NCBI RefSeq assembly: GCF_003121405.1
Contig: NZ_QBUY01000016.1
Span: forward strand, 1 to 64,000
DNA: 64,000 nt
Direction: 5' to 3'
DNA from: Paraburkholderia sp. C35
Lineage (GTDB): Bacteria; Pseudomonadota; Gammaproteobacteria; Burkholderiales; Burkholderiaceae
Part shown: in pieces, positions 53,622-62,143 of the stretch
Layout of the letters: the number at the start of each line of letters is the position of its first letter
Position numbering within the stretch: position 1 is the stretch's first letter
Notes under the pieces: generated by a model
Told to the model about the DNA's origin: nothing
Seen by the model: the letters and a program-made list of their open reading frames with translations, nothing else
The model's database searches: none
Translations under genes and position numbers: made by a program

Positions 53622-53776
53622 AGTTACCTCGCGAAGATGCCGCGGTTGTCCGACTGGCGTAACACATTCACCGCAAGCGTTCCGTGCGGCTTGCTCCAGC
53701 GGTACGTCCGTTCAGGACCTGCCGCGAATCGGCGCATCTGCGCAGCGTGCGCTCATGCAATCAGAGTCTAGAGTGA

Positions 53777-53819
53777 GACACGGCCAGCGTTCGTGCGCTC
53801 GGTCACACTGGCCGGTGTC
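53777..53819 (-). terminator. Hairpin between methyltransferase and GT2 genes
   Basis: GACACGGCCAG (53777-53787) pairs with CTGGCC and GTGTC (53808-53819) with one bulged G. It stands 36 bases beyond the methyltransferase stop on the minus strand. Confidence 0.5.
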
Positions 53820-53855
53820 GTCGTATATCGCCTGTCAGTCCCGGAAATCGTGCTG

Positions 53856-54755
53856 CTATACGCGTTCGAGCCACAGGCCCGTGTACGCCCAGACGCTCGA
53901 TGAGGGGCGATCCAGCACGGTAAGCCGGAGTTCCGTTGCCTCCCATTCGCCTAGCACCCTGTAGCCCAGCCGTTCGAAATCGGTAATGAGTTTCGAGCGG
54001 TTGTGGAGCATGCAGGCCACGCGGATATGGCCCGCATCCTGAACGACAGCGAAATCCTTGTCCTCTGTCATCGGCACCCGGTTGATCAATATGTATTTGG
54101 GGCGTCGATCGATGCCTTTCAGTAGCTCCGGCAACGACTTGTCAAAGTACTGAAGCGAGCCACTGGCGATAAACAGATCGACGCCATCGGCTTGCCGCAA
54201 ATCGTCGGTAAATTGCAGGTTGGCGATGTTTCGATTCGATGCCAACGTTCTTCCATACGCAATCGTTTCTGGCAAATCGTAGACGGTCCACATCACATCG
54301 GGCCGTAGCGGCAAATATTCTTTGTAGCAATAGTAGAGATTGCCAACGTTGCCACCCAGATCGAAGATGGTCTTGATGCCGGGCATCGGGTCGCGAAGAT
54401 AATAGAAGGCAGCGTAGTCGCTCGGTCTGGCAACGCGATTGAGTTCGAGATGCAAGTCCAGGTTTTCGCGATTTTCGTGACCGCCTTTCGCATACGGCTT
54501 GACGGCGCGTTCGGCTTCGTCGAGCGCGCGGAAGGTGCGGCGGTAACCCAGTATCCAGCCCCAGATCGCGGCGCCCGCACTGGTGCGTCCGACGCCTTCG
54601 ATCAAACGGCGGCCATAGCCGATTGCACCGATCATCCTGAACATCTTGGCGGCCCAGACGATCTGAATATCGCGCAGCCTGATACTCGCTTCCATCGATT
54701 TGCTCCATGATCCATAGTGAAGACGGAACCCGGCAACCCACGCCACGTCATTCAT
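53856..54755 (-). CDS. TIGR04325-type putative methyltransferase
   Basis: The 299-residue protein has a central SAM-binding motif (IFDLGGNVGNLYYCYKEYLP), TVYDLPETIAYGRTLA and a post-motif block (DGVDLFIASGSLQYFDKSLP). I recognise the LIC12133/TIGR04325 family of putative methyltransferases found in surface-polysaccharide loci. The N-terminal about 90 residues are a separate helical part. AGGCGG is near the ATG at 54755. A stretch I counted (54301-54360) is 48% G+C, well below the genome level, suggesting transfer. It is divergent from the FkbH gene. Confidence 0.8.
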   Translation of the reverse strand: MNDVAWVAGFRLHYGSWSKSMEASIRLRDIQIVWAAKMFRMIGAIGYGRRLIEGVGRTSAGAAIWGWILGYRRTFRALDEAERAVKPYAKGGHENRENLDLHLELNRVARPSDYAAFYYLRDPMPGIKTIFDLGGNVGNLYYCYKEYLPLRPDVMWTVYDLPETIAYGRTLASNRNIANLQFTDDLRQADGVDLFIASGSLQYFDKSLPELLKGIDRRPKYILINRVPMTEDKDFAVVQDAGHIRVACMLHNRSKLITDFERLGYRVLGEWEATELRLTVLDRPSSSVWAYTGLWLERV

Positions 54756-55012
54756 ACCGCCTGGAGTGTGGCGAATCTGCGGCAGGCAGAATGTTCGGCG
54801 TCGCTCATGTCAGGGCATTTCGTCAGCGATGCGCGATTGTGAAACGCCTGTGAATGCCGCGTGCGGGATCGTTTCGACATGAGCGGGCTTATGTATGTCG
54901 GCGCACAGAAAGGAAATTGCTGCTATGCTGTAATCGTGTGGCACATCCGTGCCCTCGCGATGCGCATAGGTGTCGTTCGCGATGTAGGACGTTTTCATTC
55001 TGAGGGCTGAAA

Positions 55013-56884
55013 ATGCGTCAAGCTATCCGCGATTTTTTTTATACGTCCATCGCTGATAAGCGGGTCAACCTGCCGCTGCCGCCGACTTCGCTCACAATCG
55101 AATCGCGCAAGCTCAACATACTGCTGCTCGGTACATGTGGCGTCGACATGCTCGCGAAGCGCAGCGTCGATTGCGGACACAACATCCGGCACATCCTGTT
55201 GGGGTCGAGGTTTCACGATCCCGTGCCCGATGCCGCCCCGACAGACGACGTCGCCGTGGTGAGCCTGACCCTGCGGCACGTGCTGAGCGAAGCGACGCAA
55301 ACGCCCGAGCCGGTGGTCGACATGGCTTTCTCCAGGCTCCAGTCAGACGAAGACGCACGCGCACTGCTGGAGAGAGCGGGGGAGCATCTCTCGCAAAAGG
55401 GCGCGCAGATAGCCGGAAAGATCACGTCGGTGCCGATCCTTTTCATGTCGTTTTTCGAACCGAGCTTCAATTATCTGGGCGATCTGCTCGATCCATTCAG
55501 TCCGACGTCTCCAGCTTATCTGGTTCGTGAGATTAACCGGCTATTGTCGGAGGCCGTACGGCAAACGAGTAACTGCTACTTTCTCGATTCCAACGAGATA
55601 TTGAACTTCATCGGTCGCCGGCATTTGCAGGACGATGTCGTGGCGAGCAGTTCACACGCGTCGTTTATCAACGACTGGGATTTCAAGCTCGACTCGAACC
55701 GGTTGAACGCGCCGAAAGCGCTCGGCAATGTTTTCAGGTATGAAGTCGCGTCGCGCGAATTCACGCTGGCGATTCTGTCGCGGATCGAGGCGATGGTCAG
55801 GATCGTCGAGCAGCGCAACCCGGTGAAGCTGATCATCGTCGATCTCGACGACACGCTGTGGCGAGGCGTGGCCGCAGAAGCCGAGAGCCTGAGTCTGGAA
55901 CAGCGCATCGAAGGTTGGCCGATCGGCCTCGCAGAAGCCCTGATGTTCTTCAAGCGTCGCGGCGGACTGCTGGCCATCTGCAGCAAGAACGACGAGGCGC
56001 CTACCATCGAACGGTTTAACAGCATCTGGCGCGGCGCGATCACGCTGGATGATTTTGCCTGTGTCCGCATCAACTGGAAGCCCAAGTCGCAGAACATCCT
56101 TGAAATCCTCAAGGAGGTGAACCTGCTGCCGGGCAACTGCGTGTTCATGGACGACAACGACCGGGAATTGTCAGAGGTAAAGGCTGCGATCCCCGACATG
56201 CGTTGCCTGGGCGGTAACCACTACGACTGGCGGCGAATCATCCTGCGATCGGCGGAAACGCAGGTGCCGTTCATCACAGAGGAATCCTCGCGACGGACAG
56301 ACCTCGTGCGTGCAATCGCGCAGCGAGAAGCGAGTGCGACGCCCGCAAGCGGCGTGTCGCGCGAAGCATGGCTTGCGTCGTTGCAGCTCCGTCAATCTCT
56401 CTACCTGATCAAGACGCCGACATCCCGGCACTTCGATCGCGCGTTCGAGTTGATCAACAAGACCAATCAGTTCAACACAACGGGCAAACGATGGGAGAAG
56501 TCGGAGTTCGAGAACTTCATCAGCAAAGGCGGAGATTGCATTGTCTCGTCTCTGCGGGACAAGTTGATCGACAACGGCATCATCTCCGTGTGCCTGGTGA
56601 AATGCGGGAGTATCGTGCAGGTCGTGCTGTCGTGCCGTGTTTTTGGACTCGGCGCAGAACTGGTCGTCGGCGCGATCGCGACGCGGTTGGCACTCAAGGC
56701 ACACCCGGAGATCCGGGCCGAGCTGGTCGATACGGGAAAGAACGCGACCTGTCACGACTATTTCCAGCGGATTGGCTTCTCCGAAACGCATACGGGTTTG
56801 CGCTCGAGGGCCGCGAATGAGTTGCCGTCCTACATCAAGATCGAGAATCTGGGCGCACCCGATTTTCCTCCTGTGCAGATCTAG
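55013..56884 (+). CDS. FkbH-like HAD-IIIC protein with GNAT-like domain
   Basis: The 623-residue protein has an N-terminal SGNH-like part (LNILLLGTCGVDML), a HAD-IIIC catalytic part with IIVDLDDTLWRG (Asp277/Asp279 of DxDxT), ICSKND and VFMDDNDRELSEV, and a C-terminal GNAT-like acyltransferase domain (RHFDRAFELINKTNQFNTTG). This is the FkbH architecture that, in known pathways, loads glyceryl from 1,3-bisphosphoglycerate onto an acyl carrier protein. No ACP gene is visible nearby. GAGGG precedes the ATG. A counted stretch (55561-55620) is 47% G+C. Confidence 0.87.
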   Translation: MRQAIRDFFYTSIADKRVNLPLPPTSLTIESRKLNILLLGTCGVDMLAKRSVDCGHNIRHILLGSRFHDPVPDAAPTDDVAVVSLTLRHVLSEATQTPEPVVDMAFSRLQSDEDARALLERAGEHLSQKGAQIAGKITSVPILFMSFFEPSFNYLGDLLDPFSPTSPAYLVREINRLLSEAVRQTSNCYFLDSNEILNFIGRRHLQDDVVASSSHASFINDWDFKLDSNRLNAPKALGNVFRYEVASREFTLAILSRIEAMVRIVEQRNPVKLIIVDLDDTLWRGVAAEAESLSLEQRIEGWPIGLAEALMFFKRRGGLLAICSKNDEAPTIERFNSIWRGAITLDDFACVRINWKPKSQNILEILKEVNLLPGNCVFMDDNDRELSEVKAAIPDMRCLGGNHYDWRRIILRSAETQVPFITEESSRRTDLVRAIAQREASATPASGVSREAWLASLQLRQSLYLIKTPTSRHFDRAFELINKTNQFNTTGKRWEKSEFENFISKGGDCIVSSLRDKLIDNGIISVCLVKCGSIVQVVLSCRVFGLGAELVVGAIATRLALKAHPEIRAELVDTGKNATCHDYFQRIGFSETHTGLRSRAANELPSYIKIENLGAPDFPPVQI

Positions 56885-57211
56885 GTTGTTGTCCGGCGCA
56901 GGTCCCGCCCGTCGATCCCGTCTCGCTGGATTCACGTGCACGTTCGATCTTCATCTCTCTGGGGATGTGGTTCATCCCACGTTTCGACGCAGTTACTCCG
57001 TGTACGCAGACGAGACGTACCTATAATTCTGCGCACTATTTCAATGTTGTGCCACGCCACGCGACTTGCATCGAACGATTGAGTACCTTCTCTCGACGTG
57101 ATGCAACGTCTCTCTGATCGCCTGGAGAATGCCGCGGTTGCAGTCCGAACCGTCGGGCCGGCTATGTCCGGCTCTCATTTTCACCATTGCATGAATTTAT
57201 CGGCGAGACCT
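56885..57211. other. Intergenic region between FkbH-like and acyltransferase genes
   Basis: No credible gene. I checked it for a small acyl carrier protein (Asp-Ser-Leu motif) that could serve the FkbH-like protein and found none. Other in-frame ATGs of the acyltransferase frame lie here (57098, 57191). Confidence 0.45.
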
Positions 57212-58285
57212 ATGGAACGTCATACGAGACTCTCCGGGCTGCAACATTTGCGCTTCCTCGCGGCCTTTGCGGTACTGGCACATCATCTTCTCGAAGAGGC
57301 ATCGGCAAGTCCGCTGGCGCTCGCTCCGCCCGCTATCCAGCGATTGGGCGCGTGCGGCGTGGACATCTTTTTCGTCATCAGCGGGCTGGTGATGTGGCAT
57401 ACGACAGCGGGCTTTTCCTCTCAAACGTCGGCCAGACAGTTCTTCGGCCGACGGCTCACGCGGATCATGCCTTCCTACTGGGTGTGTCTCGCTGCTGTGA
57501 TTGCGCTGTCGTGCAGCGGCCTCGCGTTCAGGCACAGGCAGTGGGACGTAGCAAGCCTCGTCGAGTCGGTGCTGTTGCTGCCGCCCACGACATCGTCAGG
57601 ACTCGTCATGGGTGTCGCGTGGACGCTCGTCTATGAACTGTACTTTTATCTCGTCTGTACGGCCGCGCTGTGTCTTCCATGGCAACGATACCGGGTGGGC
57701 GTGATCGTCGCCCTGATCGCAAGCGTGCCTTATGCGCTCAACGCGGCGGGTGTCGCGGTCCAGGCCGAGTATTACGGGAACCCGATCGTGATCGAGTTCC
57801 TGTGCGGCGTGTTTCTGGGCATGGCAAGCAGACAGTTCGCCGGGCCGGGCCCGCGTATCAGGTGGGTGATGCTGGTGACGAGTCTCGCGCTCTTCGCCTG
57901 GGCTTCCCTGGCATCGCCCGATGCGGCCGCAACACATGGCTTGCCGGCCTCATTCAGGTGGTGGGCGTGGGGTCTTCCGGCGACGCTCCTCGTGGCCGCA
58001 TTCATGCACACGGACAACAAGGGCGGGCGAATCACGCACGCCTTGACGTTGCTCGGCAATGCGTCCTACGTGCTATATCTGACGCATGGATTCTGGATGA
58101 ACGCGTTCGCGAAGGCAGTCAAATCGGGTGCGTTTCACACTGCGCCCAGCCTCTATCTGGCGGCGTTCGTGGTGGCCGTTCTGGCGATCGTCTTTGCGCT
58201 CGGTGTTCACGTGTATCTGGAGAAGCCATTGCTCGCGCGGCTCGAGGGCAAGCGCTCCCGGATTCGCCAGACGGCACTCACCTGA
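57212..58285 (+). CDS. Acyltransferase 3 family membrane protein
   Basis: The 357-residue protein with about 10 helices has LSGLQHLRFLAAFAVLAHHL, GVDIFFVISGLVMWHT, GRRLTRIMPSYWVCLAA, VAWTLVYELYFYLVC and LGNASYVLYLTHGFW, which mark the acyltransferase 3 family (O-acylation of sugars). Start ATG 57212 was chosen for the short normal leader; ATG 57191 and 57098 would add extra residues. It lies behind the FkbH-like gene, so an acyl or glyceryl unit could pass between them, but that is speculation. Confidence 0.85.
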   Translation: MERHTRLSGLQHLRFLAAFAVLAHHLLEEASASPLALAPPAIQRLGACGVDIFFVISGLVMWHTTAGFSSQTSARQFFGRRLTRIMPSYWVCLAAVIALSCSGLAFRHRQWDVASLVESVLLLPPTTSSGLVMGVAWTLVYELYFYLVCTAALCLPWQRYRVGVIVALIASVPYALNAAGVAVQAEYYGNPIVIEFLCGVFLGMASRQFAGPGPRIRWVMLVTSLALFAWASLASPDAAATHGLPASFRWWAWGLPATLLVAAFMHTDNKGGRITHALTLLGNASYVLYLTHGFWMNAFAKAVKSGAFHTAPSLYLAAFVVAVLAIVFALGVHVYLEKPLLARLEGKRSRIRQTALT

Positions 58286-58406
58286 GACCTGAGCCGGTCA
58301 ATTCAGGCGTCGCCCCAACATGGAACGGATGTTCGGCAACGCACATGTGACTGACTGCACGAATAGTAGGCTGCAGGCAGTGCTCTCTAACCTATAAAGG
58401 TGCGCC

Positions 58407-59393
58407 ATGTTTGTGCCTACCTACGATGCGGTGTTGGCCGATACATCACGCCAGCGGACATCAGGCGACACCATTCTTCGGGCCAGCCACCAGGAGTTCA
58501 AAAGCAGTTTCAACCAGCGCTCGTTCAAGTTCAACCATACATTGCATCAGAGCGGCCTGTTCGAGATTCCCCGAATTGTCGAACTCGCGAAGCGGATCAT
58601 CGCCAGGAACGGGAATTTCTGTGCCCTCAACTTCAAGCAGGGTTCGATCGATGCGAAGTTCAGCGCGATGCCGGAGAGCGAGCGTCTCGCCGAGACGGTA
58701 GCCCGCCTTGGCGAAAACGGTACGTGGATCAAACTCAATCGCGCGCAGGATTACGACCCCGAGTACGCCGAGGTTCTGGATACGATCACGGCCGAACTCG
58801 AAAGCCTGTCTGATTTCCCTCTGCGCAAGGACATGACGTTTGTGTCGATGACACTGTTGCTTTCGTCACCGAACATCTCGACTCCTTTTCATATCGATCA
58901 CGAAACCAACTTCCTGTTCCAGATACAAGGTTCGAAGGACGTATGTCTGTTCCCGGCGACCGATCGCGAGCTGGTGCCGGACCCGGAGATCGAACGCTAT
59001 TACAGCGGCAACTTCGAAGCTGCGCATTATCGCGGCGACATGCAGGATCGCGGCACCGTCTACCGGCTCAACCCGGGCGAAGTGGTGCATCATCCGCCGC
59101 TCGCGCCTCACTGGGTCAAGAACGGCGACAATATCTCGGTGAGCATCAGCATCAACTACTGCACGAAGACGCTCGAGCGACGTGCGAGGGTGTATCAGGC
59201 GAACTACTTTCTGCGCATGATGGGTCTGAATCCCGTGTCGCCTGGCGTTTCTTCGTTGCGCGACACATTGAAGCGAAACGTCATCGCGACGCTGGAGCAC
59301 CGCAATCCGAAGACCTTTTCCGAGGTCGTCCACACGCCGGTGTTCAGGCTGAAAGCACCGTTGAATGCCGTCAGGCGGCTGGTCAAGCGCTAG
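58407..59393 (+). CDS. JmjC/cupin-type 2-oxoglutarate-Fe(II) oxygenase-like protein
   Basis: The 328-residue protein has a cupin-like barrel with the iron facial triad in TPFHIDHETNF (His162, Asp164) and PLAPHWVKNG (His235), and QGSKDVCLFPATDRELV between. It matches JmjC-type (cupin 8) hydroxylase proteins. What it hydroxylates is unknown; proteins of this kind occur in polysaccharide and natural-product loci. AAAGGTG precedes the ATG. It is followed by a strong hairpin. Confidence 0.8.
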   Translation: MFVPTYDAVLADTSRQRTSGDTILRASHQEFKSSFNQRSFKFNHTLHQSGLFEIPRIVELAKRIIARNGNFCALNFKQGSIDAKFSAMPESERLAETVARLGENGTWIKLNRAQDYDPEYAEVLDTITAELESLSDFPLRKDMTFVSMTLLLSSPNISTPFHIDHETNFLFQIQGSKDVCLFPATDRELVPDPEIERYYSGNFEAAHYRGDMQDRGTVYRLNPGEVVHHPPLAPHWVKNGDNISVSISINYCTKTLERRARVYQANYFLRMMGLNPVSPGVSSLRDTLKRNVIATLEHRNPKTFSEVVHTPVFRLKAPLNAVRRLVKR

Positions 59394-59758
59394 GCGAAGA
59401 CGCTTTCGACATCGGTATCTGCTGCGCCAGTGCGCGTTACCAGCGGTCGTATCCGAACCAGTGAATGACTGGTTCGGATGCCGTATCTTCCTTGAATGCG
59501 CCGATCGACCGGGACATGGCGCGGCACATCTTTAGCCATCCCGTCGCTCGCCGCTCGTCGCTCGCGGCAGATCAGCCCGTTTCGACTTTTCGTCACCGGC
59601 TTTGCGTACGCGAGTTAGCCTGGCGTGAGCGTCGGCGAACATTCATCGGCGCGTAGATCGGCCACACTCCTATTCAAATGAACTGCATGGTGCGGCATGT
59701 TGAGTCCGTTCGTGTACTACGGGTGCTTTGGTACACGGACGACGTCCGCTGATGCGAG
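59394..59758. other. Region between JmjC-like and GT4 genes
   Basis: No credible gene. It holds the hairpin at 59451-59479 and, further right, an A+T-moderate stretch that could carry the promoter for the GT4-GT4-polymerase group. Confidence 0.4.
59451..59479 (+). terminator. Perfect 12-bp hairpin behind the JmjC-like gene
   Basis: ATCCGAACCAGT (59451-59462), loop GAATG, ACTGGTTCGGAT (59468-59479). It lies 58 bases after the stop, and TATCTTCC follows after a few bases. Probable transcript end. Confidence 0.6.
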
Positions 59759-60880
59759 ATGCCCTGGACCCTGTCGATGAAACACACGCATGCTCCCAAT
59801 CTGCTGATAAACGGCCGCTTCCTTGGCCGCCGCGCGACGGGTGTCGACCGCTTCGCGTTCGAGACCATCCGGGCGCTCGATCAGCTCATCGAATCGCGCG
59901 ATCCCCTTGTCTCGGCATTGCGGGCCGAGATCATCGTGCCCGAGGCATTGACGGGCATCTCGAATCCTTTTCGGCATGTGAGTCTGCAGGCAAGCGGCAA
60001 GGGCGGTGGACTGCGCTGGGAACAGCTCGCGTTGCCACGGGCCGCACGCGGCCGGCTGCTGCTCAATCTCTGCAACTCCGGGCCTCTGATGTATCGCCGT
60101 CAGGTCACGGTGCTGCACGACGCGGCACCTGCACGCGTGCCCGATAGTTACAGCCGGTCCTTCGTTGCGTGGTATCGGCTGATGGCGCCGCGCCTTGGCC
60201 GCGTATCGCAGCGTGTCATTACGGTATCGGAGTTCTCGCGGCGCGAACTGTGTGACGCCTACCGGATTCCGGCGGGCAAGATTGGCGTGGTGCTGGAGAG
60301 CGGCGAGCATATGTTGCGCGTGCAGGAGGACGAGGCGTCCGTAGCGTCGAAGCTGAACGGGCGTCCGTTCGTGCTTGCAGTCGGCAGCCTCAACCGGCAC
60401 AAGAATTTTCAGCTCGTGGCAGAGGCAGCGAAGCGGATTGGCGATGCGCCATTCGACATCGTCGTGGTGGGCGGCGGCGATGCGCGGGTATATGGGACGG
60501 ACAAGGACGCGTTGCCGGGCTTCGTGAAGCATCTCGGTTACGTCAGCGATGGCGAACTGGCCGCGCTTTACCGGCGTGCCGCGTGCTTTGTCTATCCATC
60601 ACGTTATGAGGGATTCGGGTTGCCGCCTGTCGAGGCGCTGGCGCTGGGCTGTCCCGTCATCGCTTCGAGGCTGCCGGCCATCCAGGAAGCGTGCGGCGAT
60701 GCCGTGCTCTACACGTCGCCCGACGATCCCGCCGAACTCGCGGGCCTGCTCGAACGGATCACCGCGGACGCGAGCTTGCGTGCGAGCCTGCGCGAGCGGG
60801 CGCGTGCACGCACGGAAGAACTGACATGGCGCGCGACGGCTGCCAGGTTGATCGAGGAGATTTCGCCGTGGCTAATGTAA
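59759..60880 (+). CDS. Family 4 glycosyltransferase
   Basis: The 373-residue GT-B enzyme has an N-terminal acceptor half (NLLINGRFLGRRATGVDRFA, VTVLHDAAPARVPDSYSRSF) and a donor half with VLAVGSLNRHKNFQLVAEAA and the EX7E motif in PSRYEGFGLPPVEALALGCP. It is a cytosolic retaining transferase that extends the lipid-linked repeat. ATG 59777 (MKHTHAPN) is an alternative start. Its end overlaps the next gene by 13 bases. Confidence 0.9.
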   Translation: MPWTLSMKHTHAPNLLINGRFLGRRATGVDRFAFETIRALDQLIESRDPLVSALRAEIIVPEALTGISNPFRHVSLQASGKGGGLRWEQLALPRAARGRLLLNLCNSGPLMYRRQVTVLHDAAPARVPDSYSRSFVAWYRLMAPRLGRVSQRVITVSEFSRRELCDAYRIPAGKIGVVLESGEHMLRVQEDEASVASKLNGRPFVLAVGSLNRHKNFQLVAEAAKRIGDAPFDIVVVGGGDARVYGTDKDALPGFVKHLGYVSDGELAALYRRAACFVYPSRYEGFGLPPVEALALGCPVIASRLPAIQEACGDAVLYTSPDDPAELAGLLERITADASLRASLRERARARTEELTWRATAARLIEEISPWLM

Positions 60881-62088
60881 CGCTTGCCCCAACCCCTGCC
60901 AACGACGTGCGCCGCTTTGGCCGCGTCGCACTCGTACACGACTGGCTGGCTGCGTACGCAGGCTCGGAGAAGGTGGTCGAACAGATTCTTCAACTGTTCC
61001 CACACGCCGATCTGTACAGCGTCGTCGATTTTTTCCCTGAAGAGCAGCGGGACGTGCTGGGCGGAAAACGCGCGCATACCTCGGTCATCCAGCATCTGCC
61101 GCGCGCGCGCAAATCGTTTCGCCCCTATCTTCCGCTGATGCCGCTGGCGATCGAGCAGTTCGATCTGTCGGGCTACGATCTGGTGATCTCATCGAACCAT
61201 GCGGTGGCCAAGGGCGTGCTGACGGGCCCGCATCAGGTCCACGTGAGCTATGTGCACTCGCCGATCCGCTATGCGTGGGATCTGCAGCATCAATACCTCG
61301 CCGAGGCGGGCATGCAGCGCGGCATGAAAAGCTGGATCGTGCGCCTGCTGCTGCATTACATGCGGATCTGGGATCACCGCACCGCGCATGGCGTGGATGC
61401 CTTTGTCGCCAATTCGGCCTTCGTGGGCCGACGGATTCGCAAGGCCTACGGGACGGACGCCGCAGTCGTCTATCCGCCCGTCGATGTCGAGCGCTTCGAA
61501 CTCAGCAACGAGCGCGAGGACTTTTATCTGATTGCATCGCGCATGGTTCCGTACAAGCGCATTCCGCTGATCGTCGAAGCGTTTGCGGCGATGCCGTCGC
61601 GGCGCCTCGTGGTGATCGGCGACGGCACGGATTTCGCGCGCGCCAAGGCATGCGCGACGCCCAACGTGACGTTGCTCGGCTATCAGCCCGACGCGGCGCT
61701 GGTGGACTATATGCAGCGCGCGCGGGCTTTCGTGTTCGCTGCGGAAGAGGACTTCGGCATTTCGGTAGTCGAAGCGCAAGCCTGCGGGACGCCCGTGATC
61801 GCGTTGGGCCGGGGCGGCGTGCGGGAAATCGTCGTCGAATCACAGGACCCTGAACGGGCGACGGGGCTGTTCTTCAGCGAACAGAGCGTGGCGTCCATCG
61901 TCGATGCGGTGGAGCGGTTCGAGCAGTCGCCGCCATTCCGCGCGGAAGTGTGCCGCCGCAACGCGCTGCGCTTTACGAAAGAGCGCTTCAAGCGCGAGTT
62001 CCTCGGTGTGGTGGAGCGCGCCGTCGAAGCCAGCAAGGTGTCCGTCGATGATTCCGAGCCGGAGATCCGCCGCTGGCGATCTGCCTGA
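60868..62088 (+). CDS. Family 4 glycosyltransferase
   Basis: The 406-residue GT-B enzyme has VALVHDWLAAYAGSEKVVEQ (a mannosyltransferase-like N-terminus), VSYVHSPIRYAWDLQHQYLA, FYLIASRMVPYKRIPLIVEA and the EX7E motif in AAEEDFGISVVEAQACGTP. GTG 60868 has GAGGAGA in front and overlaps the previous stop, so the two are translationally coupled. It probably transfers mannose or a similar sugar to the repeat unit. The family is called BceG/WbaZ-like in some genomes, which I cannot confirm. Confidence 0.9.
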   Translation: MANVTLAPTPANDVRRFGRVALVHDWLAAYAGSEKVVEQILQLFPHADLYSVVDFFPEEQRDVLGGKRAHTSVIQHLPRARKSFRPYLPLMPLAIEQFDLSGYDLVISSNHAVAKGVLTGPHQVHVSYVHSPIRYAWDLQHQYLAEAGMQRGMKSWIVRLLLHYMRIWDHRTAHGVDAFVANSAFVGRRIRKAYGTDAAVVYPPVDVERFELSNEREDFYLIASRMVPYKRIPLIVEAFAAMPSRRLVVIGDGTDFARAKACATPNVTLLGYQPDAALVDYMQRARAFVFAAEEDFGISVVEAQACGTPVIALGRGGVREIVVESQDPERATGLFFSEQSVASIVDAVERFEQSPPFRAEVCRRNALRFTKERFKREFLGVVERAVEASKVSVDDSEPEIRRWRSA

Positions 62089-62143
62089 GCCGTGCAATAG
62101 CAGGTCCGCATGCGCAGCCGTGCGGCGAGTTGAGGGGGAAGCA

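Noticed and set aside
54756..55012. Small ACP gene near the FkbH-like gene
   Set aside because: Translations in this gap and in 56885-57211 and 58286-58406 lack the Asp-Ser-Leu phosphopantetheine motif.
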